The notes under the pieces: generated by a model | The model's database searches: none | What the model saw: only the letters and a program-made list of their open reading frames with translations | Told to the model about the DNA's origin: nothing | DNA from: Hymenopus coronatus | Taxonomy: Eukaryota; Arthropoda; Insecta; Mantodea; Hymenopodidae | NCBI GenBank assembly: GCA_030762935.1 | Contig: CM060900.1 | Coordinates: forward strand, 394,557,632 to 394,621,631 | Length of the DNA stretch: 64,000 nt | Direction of reading: 5' to 3' | Shown: piece by piece, positions 23,911 to 36,200 of the stretch | Numbering within the stretch: the stretch's first letter is position 1 | Layout of the letters: every line of letters begins with the position of its first letter | Position numbers and translations under genes: made by a program

Positions 23911-25205
23911 CGTTAGATCTTCTGCTAAGTCCCGCGCCTGTCAATGAAAACAGCATTTAATTTTTTTTTTTTTTTTTGCTCTATTTGTCAATTTAATTTC
24001 CAGAAAGGCTAATACATTTGCCATATCGGTGTTCTAATTTAATTGAACCATCTCTGTAGTGTGATTTATCAAGGTCCTCATAATAGCTGTTTACCGCATC
24101 AATGACCTTATTGCTGTGAAATATTCGTCCTCCAAGAACTTTTTTGAGGTTTTGGGAGCAGGATGTAGTCACTGGGTGCTATATCTGACACATAGGGTGG
24201 ATGTTTAAGCAATTTGAACTTTAATTCGCACATTTTTCTCCATTGCAATGACTGAACGATGGACCGGAGCATTGTCGTGAGGAAACAACTTTTTGTTCTT
24301 GTTGACAAGCGAGGTCTTTTTCTTTTTACCTCATCACTCAAACATTGCAATAAGCTTGCGTAATAGTCACCAGTGATACTTTTACCCTTTTCCAAGTAAT
24401 CAATAAAAATTCCCTGTGTATCCCAGAAAACACCCTCCATAACCTTGTTAGCTGACAAAATTGACTTTGCCTTTTTTGGAGTTGGTTCACCTAACGCAAT
24501 CCACTGTTTTGACTGATTCACTTTCTGGAGTATAGTGATGTGTCCAAGTTTCATTCATGGTAATAAACTATCTCAAAAATTCAGTGGGATTTTTACGGTA
24601 GAGTTCCACATTCTTAACAGAAACAGTTTTTCTTTGCACCTTTAGATCAGGTGTTAACAAACGCAGCACCCATCTTGCACAGACCTCGTGAAAGTCCAAA
24701 ACATTACTTAAAATATTACCTGCACGTTCTTCCGATATTTTTACAGCCTCTGCTATCTCAAAAAGGTTTAATCTGATGTCTTCCAGTACTAAATGATGAA
24801 TTGTTTCAATGATCTCTAGAGATGTCACTTCCAAAAGGACGTCAAGAGCGAGGCTCAACGCTAGTGCTCGTACGTCCCATTTTAAACTCTGCAACCCACC
24901 TTGTAATCATTGAATGTGAAGGGGCAGAGTCTTTCAATGTACTCTCTATTTCCTTCTAGATTTCTTTGGGCGTTAAGCCTTTCCAATGGAATTATTTAAT
25001 CACTGCTCGTTTTTCCAAGTTCTCCATTTTTGTGAAATCTCTAAAGTTGTCTTGTTTAAAATGCTATCATTTGAAAACTAAACAAGATATTGACCTGCAA
25101 CTATGAATACAAGCTAGTTTAGAGTTAAGCTATATGATGCTACCGTCTAACTGGCCTAGTGGCGCCATATCTGTGTGAGGCCCGGGACTTATCAGCCGAG
25201 CCTCG
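23911..25205 (-). mobile_element. mariner transposon with both TIRs
   Basis: About 1.3 kb, the usual mariner length. The left TIR (23911-23938) contains tgctaagtcccgcgcc, and the right TIR (25178-25205) reads inverted as ggctgataagtcccgggcc, the known mariner-type terminus. TA dinucleotides flank both ends (23909-23910 and 25206-25207), consistent with the family's target duplication. The transposase lies inside on the minus strand. A poly-T run at 23959-23977 sits inside the left end. Confidence 0.88.
24100..25026 (-). pseudogene. mariner transposase, broken
   Basis: Starts at MENLEKRAVIK (about 25026), with a stop directly after. The N-terminal helix-turn-helix part is readable (IAEAVKISEERAGNIL), then WVLRLLTPDLK and PTEFLR. 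The core follows, with KQWIALGEPTPKKAK, GEPTPKKAKS and LPHP-type KHPPYVSDIAPSDYILL. The first catalytic Asp of the mariner D,D34D triad has become Asn (MNETW instead of MDETW). The second (HDNAPVH, about 24272) and third (PSDY) remain. Several frameshifts and stops. Inactive by both the substitution and the breaks. Confidence 0.88.
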
Positions 25206-26100
25206 TACATACAAGTAAAATATATAGGACATCAATGAAGAACTGTCAATTGCTAACTGTTCTTTAAATTACATACTGTAGTGCACTTGAATGTTCCAGC
25301 AACATTAAATCATACTTTCTTAAACCATTATAATGGAGAAGAAAAATGATCACACAACGGGGAAGCTAGAATAATTTTTTAATGTCACAATTCCTGTTAC
25401 TTTTACTATCTATGACGCCATAATTGTTCAACAGGAAACTTGATATGATCATTGTTTTCATAATCTTGTATATTTTACTATCTCGATAACACTCTCTAAT
25501 CTGTTTCATTTTAGATGTCATTTCAGAATTTTCCACCTGTGACACTTAGTGTATTTTTACTATTTACAAGCCTGTGTTTCCTAAACACTGGATTGAACAG
25601 ACGAACACCATATACTTTTACTGTATAAGTCAATAACTCTTCTTTTATAGTGATGTAAGATTGAACAGAGAATGTCTCGTTATTTACTTCCGATAAAGAA
25701 GTCTGTATTTCTTCGTTATTCCTTAAAATATGCCAGCTATTAGAATGTATTTTACGGAATTCTGCCAATGAAATAATATACTTCACATCCTTTGTTGTTT
25801 ACCGTTCAACGTATTGCTTACTTGTTGTAATACTGTTAGGAGTAGTCTGCTCAAGGTTTCCACATCAGCAAGACGTTTAAAATGAAATATGAACAAAACA
25901 TTAAAACATTAAAAGCACACATTTGATAATACGGTTATATCAATTCTAAACTTTAAAAAGGGTATCATTTTTCTCACTTGACACACTTTAACTACTAATT
26001 AAATGAAACTATACGGTCTGGCAGTGGGATATGACGGTTTTTAGAACGCGCTTGTTGTTAGTGGTTTTGAATGAAAGAATTAGCAATGTTGGTATTCAGA
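25206..26100. other. Gene-free stretch
   Basis: AT-rich, with no recognisable coding or repeat feature. An 87-codon minus ORF at 25523-25786 has no recognised domain. Confidence 0.35.
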
Positions 26101-26930
26101 TACGGATGCAATGAAATTGTTTTCTCACTGGCCTACAGCAGAACGCGTGTTCGTAGTAAGAACTTATTTTGAGTTAAAATCGATCAATGATATGCAGAGA
26201 AGGCTTATAAATGAATTTAATATCCGCACGCCTCAATACATTGCGAGAGTTAAAAAAAACTGTGCAACTAAGTCCAACTCGTTCTGTAATGTGCTCGATG
26301 CCTTTAAACATAACGGACGGAAGTTTTCGACTCATCCGTACAAAATTCAAATTTTGCATCATGTTAAACACAATGATAAACTTACTTGTTTGCAGTTTTG
26401 TAGACGTTCACTGGAATTTTGAATGCTAATCCAGATATTCTGAACAGCTGAAGATGTCGGATGAGGCATCTATTTATCTTTCTGGTTATATTAATATACA
26501 GAATTTACGCTACTGGAGCTACGAATAATCCTTTCAAGTGATAGAAAAACCACTCCAGAGTACAAAAGTAACACTCTGGTGAGGCGTCTCTTCCTTAGGA
26601 ATTATCCGCCCGTACTTTTTCGAAGAAGATGGTCGCTATATGACCGTCAACTCAGAACGATATCAACAAATGTTGACAATGTTGGAAATTCCTGCTGACA
26701 TTAATTTCGATGACGAATTATGGTTCCAGTAAGATGGCGCCATAGCGCACACTTCTCGTGGTTCAATGAACTGTTTGCGCAACATGTTTCCAGGACGCTT
26801 AATTTCACGATTTGGATACAGTTCCTGACCACGAAGATCTCCTGACCGTCATTCAGCCGAAACAAAACATAAGGAACGGAATCAGTGCCATTGACCCTGT
26901 TTTGTTGAGACGAGTTATGCAGCTGTTGCG
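26100..26930 (+). pseudogene. IS630/Tc3-like transposase, copy 1, broken
   Basis: Reads, across several frames: WPTAERVFVVRTYFEL (N-terminal helical domain, 26125), MSDEASIYLSGYIN (about 26455; family motif SDEAHFHLNGYVN with the first catalytic Asp), GIIRPYFFEEDG with YMTVNSERY (about 26600-26670), DDELWFQ then DGAIAHTS (about 26710-26760; second catalytic Asp), and NMFPGRLISRFG (about 26785). The region holding the third acidic residue is lost after SPD. Between the N-terminal block and the core, the sequence jumps from NCATKS to HPYKIQILHHV, so part of the helix-turn-helix linker is deleted. Dead copy. Confidence 0.8.
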
Positions 26931-26964
26931 TTGCCGAAAGTTAGACCTTGAATCGTAATGGGAA

Positions 26965-27665
26965 ACAATGGCTTTTAAGTGCCAGCACCCTATCCCTATG
27001 CTGGAAGCACTTTTTGAGTTCAAATCGTATGAAAGATGTTTAGAGACATGGAGAACGCTATTTCCCAATAATCCGTCAATAGGTAAAAATGGCACTTATG
27101 CACTTTTACGCCGGTTTCGTAATATGGGTTCCATGGATGATAGACGAAGAAATGGAAGACCGAATGCAGTCACACAAGATTTCGTTTATTATGTTGAGCA
27201 GTGAATGGTTACATCGCCACGAAAATCGGTAAGACATTTGGCGTAGCAAATTGGATCACAAATTGCATACTTACATAAAGTACTGTCACATACAACAACG
27301 TAGCCATTCTCGATAAGACTTTCTTTACGGATGAGGCTTAGTTTAATTTAACTGTCTACATTAACTCCCAGAACACTAGATTTTAAGCAACTGAAAATCC
27401 GCATGACTTTATCCCCAAAAGTCGGCGTTTGGTGTACAATATCGTGAACAAGAATTTTTGACCCCCTTTTCTTTGAGGACACAGTAAATGGTGACGTCTA
27501 TAAAGATATTATACAGCAGTTTGTACGTTAGAAGTGGACGAACGTGACAGTTGCTATTAACAAGATAGTGCCACTTGTTATACTGCAAACGAGTGCATAG
27601 AGATGTTGAAGAAATATTTCGGAAATCAAATACCTACAAAAATTTATTTGGACAAGGTGGTCAAC
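26965..27665 (+). pseudogene. IS630/Tc3-like transposase, copy 2, broken
   Basis: Same family as the preceding element and same orientation, starting within about 40 bp of where the first fades. It reads CLETWRTLFPNNPSIGKNGT, RRFRNMGSMDDRRRNGRPNA (27107-27165, the linker missing from copy 1), and TSPRKSVRHLA. Further pieces are TDEA (27328, first catalytic Asp region), TLSPKVGVWCTI (about 27410), and DPLFFEDTVNGDVYKDIIQQ (about 27460-27520). The C-terminal catalytic part is absent. Many stops. Confidence 0.75.
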
Positions 27666-27672
27666 CCGAGTA

Positions 27673-28093
27673 GCCACCGCAGAACACGTTTGAGCTCCTG
27701 CTAGAGCTCAACGTAATCTACACCCTCCTCCAGGAAACATATGACGCTAACACCAGAATCGTGGAAGCAATCCAGGACCTTCATGCGGAGGTACTGAACC
27801 TGCCGACAGGGTTAACTGCGCTGGAGGACCTGCTAACCAGCAAGCTAGCTGACAACCGCGCTGAAATCTCCAAATGTTACTCCAACGTTCTTGACAACCA
27901 GGAGCTGGTAGCGAACATCGTCAGAACAGTCAGAAGCAGATACTCCAGAAGTTGTGTAGCACTAGAGATCTACAGCCTTCAGCCAACACCAGACACCTCC
28001 TTAAAGGGAGGCACCACCCCAGTCAGTAGGTTTACGTCTGATCTTCGGTCGAGGCGCAATACTTACACTAAGAAGTCGTATAATCACTCATAA
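27673..28093 (+). CDS. Unidentified ORF fragment, probably element-derived
   Basis: Opens after a TAG at 27671 and stays open to TAA near 28093, with higher GC than its surroundings. The translation starts PPQNTFELLLELNVIYTLLQ and continues with regularly spaced Leu/Ile and charged residues (EAIQDLHAEVLNLP, LEDLLTSKLADNRAE, NVLDNQELVANIVRTVRS). This suggests a long coiled coil or helical bundle. It lacks an upstream Met and has no recognised domain. The downstream sequence to about 28260 is pyrimidine-rich and resembles a LINE 3' UTR. It could be the C-terminus of a gag-like ORF. I assign no function. Confidence 0.35.
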
Positions 28094-28099
28094 ACACCC

Positions 28100-29360
28100 G
28101 GATTGCTTCGGCTTCACTCCACCACCGTTCTCCCATAATAGAGTCACCACAGTATAAGATCCTTTCTCTCCTCTTCCCTTAATCTTCCCAAACATCCTAT
28201 ATATATGCTATCCTTATAACCTTTATTTCTGTTCCCCCACCCCCCAAAAAATGTAACCCCTTTCCGTACGAGAAATCAAACACGCAATTTCTAACCTAAT
28301 TGCTGGAATAACACCAGCAAGGTAAAAATTGTCGCAGAACATAGGCCGAGGTGTGGAATTGTGTCTAAAAGAGCATGGCGGTTATTTTCAGCAATCGTTG
28401 TGAAATATTCACATGAAAAGTGTTGTGGAACATGTGGTCTTATGTTTGGAAGAAAATAGTTGCGTGAAACAGGACCGTCGCAAAACTATTTCGCGCAAAA
28501 TAATTTACTGACATGACAATGAACTTATTGTTCTCAGAGATTGAGAAAATCTTAAGAATGGGGTTAAAATTTATTTAATGTATGAAAGGATATGTGCAAT
28601 AAATATGGAACTCAACTGTTGTATCCGCAATAAAATTCGAGAAAAAATTAATAAACTCTGAACTGTATGTACCTAAATTTATCAATGTACCGCAGTGTGA
28701 TGCAGTGCTTAGGCGATGACAGAAATATGGCATTGACTTAGAGACCTACTCCTCCAACATGCCCGCAGTCGACTGGTGAACTACTTCTCTAGTAACAACA
28801 GATATACAACTCGCTTCATGGCTCTCATTAAGATTTTCACAGATCTGTTGAGCCAGTTATAGTTTGTCTTCGAGTTATTGTAAATGCGTCATTACCACTG
28901 GTGTAGTACGTCTCACGTCTTGAATCTTATCTTTTCCCTGAAAGAAATTTAAGCAGCTGTGTACCATAGTAAATGTCAACACGCGTGAGGTGAAACCAAA
29001 AGTTTGTTCTATAAGAGTAGCATTTATATTTATTTATTGTGTTCGTTTTTACTGTACTAACACAAAGCTTTCTCATTATGCCAATGGTGCTGAATGAATA
29101 GTTATTAATGTCTTCTTTAGACATTGTGATAAAGACTCGTACTTGCCAGCAAAATAGGGTTGCTTGCGATGTTGCGGTATATCTACATATTTATTCTCAA
29201 GGCCAAAATGAAAGTGTCTGAATTAAAAAACCAAAGCAGAACAAGACTGTCGACTTTGTCGCCTAATTTCTATATCCACTCCAAAAAGACGAGAACCTTA
29301 GGGAGAGCAGAAAAGAACCCCGTATGTCAATAGTAATGAAGTACAAGTTTTCTTTTCATA

Positions 29361-29392
<32 letters not shown>

Positions 29393-29940
29393 TTTAAAAT
29401 ATTATAAGGTTGTTTCTTGAGTTAACAAATCTCTTGTTTACAGTCACTGCAAGAAACTGAAGCTTTTTATAAGAACCACGACTTTTCATGTAGTAAAATA
29501 TGTTATTAACACACATAAACAGGAACGTAGCTTATTTTATTCATTGAAGTAACTGTAACATGTTTATATAATACCTACTAATTATATACAGTTTGAAGTT
29601 GTTGCTTTCTTATTGGAAAATACTTTGGGCTCAGTACTTATTCTCTAATTTTGAAGGCTTGAATTATAAAAGTATAATCCTATTTGGGACATGTAAAGAC
29701 AAGATTTGTTACTGTTAGTTTTGAGATGCCTCCCATAGTTTAAGTATAATTCTGTTTTGGTCTTTCCTGTAAAATTTTCCTTTTTTGAACAACATGTGGT
29801 TTGAGGCGATACTTCTTAAACATACTGAAACGTCTAGGCATTTTTAACAGACCTATAAGCGAAGAAAAATATTATCGCCAGTCTACATAACTGATGCTCA
29901 ATATCGTGTTGACGTTACATTAGGTAACCCTACGTATGAG
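28100..29940. other. Gene-free stretch
   Basis: Pyrimidine-rich to about 28260, with a short poly-C/A run, then AT-rich sequence without recognisable genes. An ATT microsatellite lies at 29362-29390. Confidence 0.4.
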
Positions 29941-29944
29941 GACT

Positions 29945-30187
29945 TTTTGTTTGTTTGTTTGTTTAACGTCTTTAACCCGGCTATTCATATAGTACGATGG
30001 ATGAAAGCGGTGAAATGTTGTGCATATCATCTCTAGCTGAAGGTTCCTCGACTTTCGTCTTCTCAAGATAAGGGAAAATCTCGAAAAAGTAACCTTATCT
30101 GGGTAACTCACCGTAGGCGGGATTCGAACTCGCAACCTGTTGAATGTGAGGCAGATACGCTACCCCCACACTATCCAAGCGGGCTAA
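29945..30187 (-). mobile_element. tRNA-derived SINE, family E (copy 2)
   Basis: The minus-strand head starts near 30185 (tagcccgcttggatagtgtg), with box A tagtgtgggggtagcgtatc and box B gagttcgaatccc near 30125. The body runs to a (TTTG)n-type tail at 29945-29965 on the plus strand. The intact box B makes this the reference copy for the family in this window. Confidence 0.85.
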
Positions 30188-30539
30188 GAGGTATTCTTAA
30201 AAAGACTAAATTGAAAGTTTAAAGACTTACAGCCTATAACAGCATTGGCAAATATCGTATACTACCGATCACCAAATATTTCACCAACAGTCTGCATAAA
30301 TGCCATGCAATATATACCAGAAGCAATACAATTAACCGTTATGAACATTCACATTTACAAACTCAAAATACACTCTCAGTAATTGATTGTTTCACTAAAC
30401 ATATAATACAATATAACGCACCGAGGAAAGCCATATAAGTAGAATTACTGAAGGACACGAATTGGATGACATTTATGGCCAAAAACAGTACAGTTTTAGA
30501 ACAACACATACCACCATTCATTGCTGTAATATTCAGCAA

Positions 30540-31890
30540 AGACTAAATTGGTCAAATTTATTCTTGCAGCGCGCCTATCTCGTCAGCAACGAGATTATTT
30601 CGTAACTTAAACTTCAATGTTATTAAACAGAAGGTCTTAATGGAAACTGTATACGGAGCGACAGTTAGATCCACGATGACATACGGAGGAGAAATATGGG
30701 GGTGGGAACAAACAGGAAATCTGGATCAAGTGAGGACCCAATTTTTGAAAGGAATTCTGGGTGTAGGGAGGGGTACGGCAAACTGCGGAAAAATGAGGGA
30801 ATTCGGGTACATAGTGAAACGATAGAGTGCAAAATCAGAGCAGTTAAATATTGGATGAGAATCGCTCACGGAAACCAATCTCTAATTAGGGCAGTCTGCT
30901 ACCGTGAACAGTTGCGAATGGAAGGTAATTTGACGTGGGCATCAAAATTAAAGCAAGGGTTGGAAACCATTGGGATGGGAGACATTTGGATGGCGGGGCA
31001 GGAAAACAGGCGAAGTATTTGGAGAAAAATTAAGAAACGTCTCTGTGATATTGACAGACAGTAAATGATTGCGCAATGCACAGAGAAGGTGTCATTAGAA
31101 GTACAGTCTGGGCTGAAATCAGAGTGGGGTATGGAGCAATACATCAAAACAGGTACCAAACTCATTAGAGAGGGGCTCGCGTGGATTAGACTAGGAGCAT
31201 GGAGGAGCACGAACATTTCTGACGAGAATGGTACGAGAATCTGTCCCATTTGCGAGGAGGAAGAGTCGTGGACTCACATCTTGGCATTATGTAGGGGTAC
31301 GGAGGAATGGCGGGAAAAATATTTGCCGTGATTTTTCACCACTGCGAATGTAGGGATAGAAGCATGTTGGACGCTACTGGCAGGCACGGAAAACATGGAC
31401 GGGCTAGGTAAATTTATACTTAAGGCAAGACAGCTGAGATCTGAGGAGGCTGCCAATAGAGAAGGGGGGGATAAGATCAACTAAACAAAATGACTACAAT
31501 GTTCTACATACATATATATTATGTCATACTTAGGTCACTGTTGTGCTAGGGTTGTATATATATTATGTGTATATATGTCTTTTAAGTGTAATTATCTATT
31601 ATAAGAGGGTGCATTTATGAAGGTGTACTCTGTGCTGTAAATTTAAATTGCTATATTTGAAGATTTTTGTATCTTTATTTTCGGATTTACTCTTAATTTT
31701 TATTGTAGTTTAATATTGCTTTTGACTGTGTATTTCCTTTGTCTTTTTATTTTCGTGTTTACTCTTTTAATTCTTTGTTGTGGTTGTTGTTTTAATATTG
31801 CTTGTAATGTGTATTACAAAAGCACGTACGGTCTGTGGACCCGTGCGACTGTTGAAATTCTATGTATGATATTGCTATGTTAATAAATAC
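30540..31890 (+). pseudogene. 5'-truncated LINE, ORF2 C-terminus and 3' UTR
   Basis: The ORF at 30640-30825 (METVYGATVRSTMTYGGEIW) matches the region after the reverse-transcriptase palm of LINE ORF2 proteins. Frames then shift. The ORF 31065-31331 contains a C-terminal zinc-knuckle-like CPICEEEESWTHILALC, typical of LINE ORF2 tails. A T-rich 3' UTR follows, and aataaa occurs at 31881-31886 just before an (ATTC)n tail. Upstream reverse-transcriptase and endonuclease parts are absent, the usual 5' truncation. This is a different lineage from the Jockey-like copies. Confidence 0.75.
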
Positions 31891-31891
31891 A

Positions 31892-31946
31892 CTTATTCAT
31901 TCATTCATTCATTCATTCATTCATTCATTCATTCATTCATTCATTC
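31892..31946 (+). repeat. (ATTC)n tail of the truncated LINE
   Basis: About thirteen ATTC units directly after aataaatacactt at the end of the LINE 3' UTR. Short tandem 3' tails are known for several non-poly-A LINE clades, so this marks the 3' end of the element. Confidence 0.85.
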
Positions 31947-32301
31947 AAACAGAAAGCCGGAAGGCCAAACCATGTTAAACTTCACACGTTGCAAGAACTT
32001 ATTTCTCACAGACCAGTGTACTAAGTCACAAGACTTTAGTCTCATAAGCCCTTCTTCTATCCTGTTGTTCACCAGCCACTGTAAATTTACATATTCGTTC
32101 ATCATGCTTCTAAGGTCCTTGTGGATATCATCACTTTGAATGTACAAGGACTATCGAAGCTCCCCACAGAGCTTTGTTTTGTAAACCTTAATGTCTGATT
32201 TCTTAGTACAAACCCAGAACTCTATGTCGTAGGTCTAAACTGGATTTTATACTTGTTTGTAAAGTAAAATCTTATTTAAGCTTCCCCCAAGTAAAGAACA
32301 C
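31947..32301. other. Gene-free stretch
   Basis: No convincing gene. The 68-codon minus ORF at 31941-32147 has no recognised family. Confidence 0.35.
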
Positions 32302-32484
32302 CAGGAGGCCCAACTACCCCGTATTTGAGGTGTGCAGAGATACTTTTGTGGGATAAAAGTGTTGCAGAACTTAACAGAGCTATTTCAAATCAAAACCGGT
32401 CAGTGAGGTACTGGTGTGAGCGACCTTCGGTTTACCTTTCTCAATGAACTCGACCCGCTCACCGTCTCCGCTGATAAGAAAGTG
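32302..32484. mobile_element. Foldback MITE, half copy
   Basis: Begins caggaggcccaactaccccg, the terminus shared with the full copies at 40908-41224 and 47155-47451. It runs through the arm (gtcagtgaggtactggtgtg) to the centre (accgtctccgctgataag). The second arm is missing. Confidence 0.75.
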
Positions 32485-32985
32485 GCATTGTCACCACGAG
32501 TTCTTTGTGGTTTCTCTAGTTGGCAAAGCGATGCTGTTGTGGTTTCTCTTGAAACACAAAATTCTCTTCCTCATTTCCTATCATTTAGCTCCCTCTTTAT
32601 GTTTCAAATACGCTAAGGGGTTTGTCAGTCGGTGTCGGACAGGCGCTGCAGGTGCTTGCTCGTTGGAGGGTCCTCGGCCCTGCCAGAATGCAGCCTTCTG
32701 TGAACTGCCTTGGGTGGGTCAAGCTCTCCCCGTTTCCTCTAGAGGGAAATCTTCTCTATACAGTGCGCCTGTGTGACCGGATCATCAATCGTTAGGAACC
32801 TTGAACTTCTGTTTGGTGGCCTCCCTGAGGTCTAAAACCTCCTGTGGTTGCTTCATCTCATCCGTTCACCCTGGGGGTGATAGGGTCGAGTTGCGAGATG
32901 TCCATTTCATTCCCTGATCGGAGGTCATATCCACAGCATAGTCTTCTTTCTCTATTAGCCCTCTTCTCATGTAGGACTTACACCC
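32485..32985. other. GC-richer unassigned stretch
   Basis: Raised GC between a foldback MITE fragment and a SINE. A 110-codon ORF (32444-32776) crosses the MITE boundary and shows no domain. Probably an unrecognised repeat. Confidence 0.35.
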
Positions 32986-32987
32986 CC

Positions 32988-33274
32988 TCCTCAGGGCTTA
33001 CAAACCGCCGCCGCTGTTGAGGAGTAGGGGCTCTGGATCAGAGAGGTGTCAGGACAGATGATCAGTCCAATACCTGATATGACAGTAAAGAAGTAGATCA
33101 TATGATTGACGGCGAAAGGAATGAAAGGCAAGATGATAATGGAGCGACTGATGGAATGAATGACCCAAAGATAACCCTCCCAGACGCCGCTTCGTCCACC
33201 ACATATCTCTTAGAATCAAACCTGGACCACCTAGGTGAGAGGCGAGCGGTCTAACCACTCGACCAGGGCGCCAT
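32988..33274 (-). mobile_element. tRNA-derived SINE, family D (copy 2)
   Basis: The minus-strand head begins ggcgccctggtcgagtggtt near 33273, with box B aggtttgattcta near 33220. The body phrase gacgaagcggcgtctgggag follows near 33200, and the element ends near a GC-rich stretch at about 32990. The body is shared with 59755-60035 and 6228-6480. Confidence 0.8.
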
Positions 33275-36200
33275 AGTCATAGCGATGCCCTACTGTGATA
33301 TATTGGATAGTCATGCGTAAATATGTTCTAAGGGACACAGGGAGTAAACTTTTGTCTATAATCGATAAAAAATTCAAAAATTGTTTTATTCTTTTAGTAG
33401 CAAGTAGTTGTTGGAACCTTTGGGCATACGTAGAGAATAAAAATGTATATGTCCTTTCCTTGCCTCGGGCTCTGTAACTATTTAAAGATCGTAAAAAACA
33501 CCAGTTTTATAGCATACTATTTTATAAAAAAGCTCTTTTTTAACTTCATTTTTACACCCATAAAACCTTCCACGCATCCAAGTTTTGTTTAAATACAAAT
33601 AAATATCCCACAATGTGTAGAAATGTCTATTGTAGTACTGCAAATGACGTAATTATTCTAACACCAATAGTAATTTTTCAAAAACTATATGTGTACCAGA
33701 GAATGAAATTTCTAAACATTTTTAAATAATTAAAATAATTCAGTAATCAAAGTTATTGAAAAATGACCGTTTAAAGTTTTTTTACGTGGTTTAAAGATCC
33801 AATTCAAAATGTGCAAATCAATTGTCTAAAATTTCAAGCCGCGTGGAACATTTTGATTACGCAATTTATTAAATAAATTAATCTTACAAAGAATGTATAC
33901 AGTTTGAATAAATTTGATAATAATTAACATAACAGCAATACAACGAGAGTAAAATGTTCAGAAAATTCTATATCTAAATGTAGAAATTTTAAGGTTCACT
34001 CCAAGTACTTCTTAAGCAAAATTAAATATGACGCACATAACTTTACAGTAATCATACAAAACTAAACGAATGAATTGGAAGTTGTTAAATTCATAAGTCT
34101 AGTATTAATATTTTGTGGCTAGTACATTCATTTGGAAACCTAAGAGCCCACTTACTTCAATGGTGAGAAAATCTGCACTGAACCATTACACTCTGTGCTA
34201 AAATAAACTATATTACAGTTTCAGAACTTTAGCATTCGTGATGTCATTATCCCCTACACTATCAAACTGACTTCCCATTTACCTAGCATTCACTTCCACT
34301 TCTGGGTCTTTACCTTCATCGCACCATATCTTGAAAGGCTGTAGGAATCGATATTGGACGTTAAGGGCTAAATTTAGGTTCCTCGAATCCTTTCCTTTCA
34401 TATTACTCTTCCATCGACCACAAGCCTATCAGATTGATACAAGGGAAGCTTACTTTTGCTTCCAATTTTGAATTTTCTTTATTGGATATGACAATGTTGT
34501 CATGTGCAGTAGTCTAATACTCCAGTAGATTTTTAAACAATAGAATCAGTTATCACCACTTAGACATTACATTTATACTTAATGGTCTTATTAGCTTGGG
34601 CTATACAGAGTGTCATTTTATATTTGCCCCATAAATACCTCTGAAACAAAAATTGGAAATAAAAAGCGACATATGGAGGAGAGGCGCTCATTAAAATAGA
34701 TAATAATAGTTAAAATATAAGCAGGTAATGGTTTTGAACATAAATATGTTATTTTTGAATGCATACTCCGCATTATTTTCAACTCAGTAGATCATATGCA
34801 AAATAACGTTAGTGTCTTCATAATAGGTCAGTTACATCATTAGAAATTTTAACGTGAACCTGACGCTAGAGATACAAGAAAAGGGCTGAGGTATTCATAA
34901 CCCTTTGAACGCAAAACCTTCAATTATTGAGGAATTTTTGTCAAACCGTTACTGTTTCATAAGTAAACCAATAACAAGTGTTCAGTGGTAAAAAAGTGAA
35001 AAAAATGTTTTAATATATACACAAATAATGATTTTATTCAAAACATTCAAATAGTTAATAAAATATTCTAATTTTTATCTTTGGTTCGAGATATTTTTCA
35101 TTTTTGCACAATGCTCTGAATCTCAGAAAGTTATGCAATGTACATTTCTAAGTTAAAAAGTATGTTTCTATTTCTATTCATTTTGGAATTTTGTTGTTTT
35201 CCAGCCTTTTGCCTCAAAACATAGAGAATTTAATTTCATTTAATTAGATATAAGATAAAGCCGTTTAAGATGCTATGTGATGGGTGTAATATTACTTGAA
35301 GCTAAAAAAAAAAGCATAAATATCAATAAATGAGTAAACGAGGGACAACATTTTGGATTTTTGTAGGATTTCAGTGCTTCCAGCTAGAAAAATACAAAGA
35401 ATGGCCAATTAAAGCAACATATTATGTATATATAAACTAAATATATTTGTACAGCAGAAAAAATAAGGAACCAGAAAATACCAAAACTTAAAACCCCAAA
35501 AACTTTTTGACAAAAACGGCATTCTAAAGTGTTGTGAATACCCTAAAACTTTATTTTACTTTTTTTGACTGGAAAGTCAGCGCAGTTTACTCGTATGAAG
35601 GTTAATAGTACATTATGAAACAAAAGTATAGTTGTCGTAATTAAGATGCGAGTATGCTTATGATATGAAAAGACTGAGTTTCATAATTTGTATACCATTT
35701 TCTTAATTGCCATTATAGTCAAGTATCATGCGAATATTTATGCTCGACGATTTGTCTAAATTTAAAACACTGATCAATTATTTTTAATATTCTTCGCTTA
35801 TCTCAATAAATAAGTGCATTAGTCTTACCCTACGAAATGAAACAGGTGGCAGGGTTGTGATATGCGTGCAGACGCAAAAGTATTGATTTTGTTATCGAGT
35901 GTTGATTTCAAAATAGAGTAGTGATGGTTTCATACTATGTGCTTGTTCTTCGAAGTACACTAGAAATATATTTTCTGAAAATTAGGTAATGCATTTTGAT
36001 GTTCTCCAATCCTTACATTGCACTTGGAATTTTTCGTACATGTTTGTTTATTTTTGTGGCAATAAGTCGCATCGTGTGCCTTCGCGGAAAATTCTACTAA
36101 CAGTCGCACGTTCAAAGTCACCGCAGGTGTAACAATGTACGCTCATTCACCTTCATAGATTTCTGGTAGATTTTGAAGCACAGTACTTAACACTGTATGG

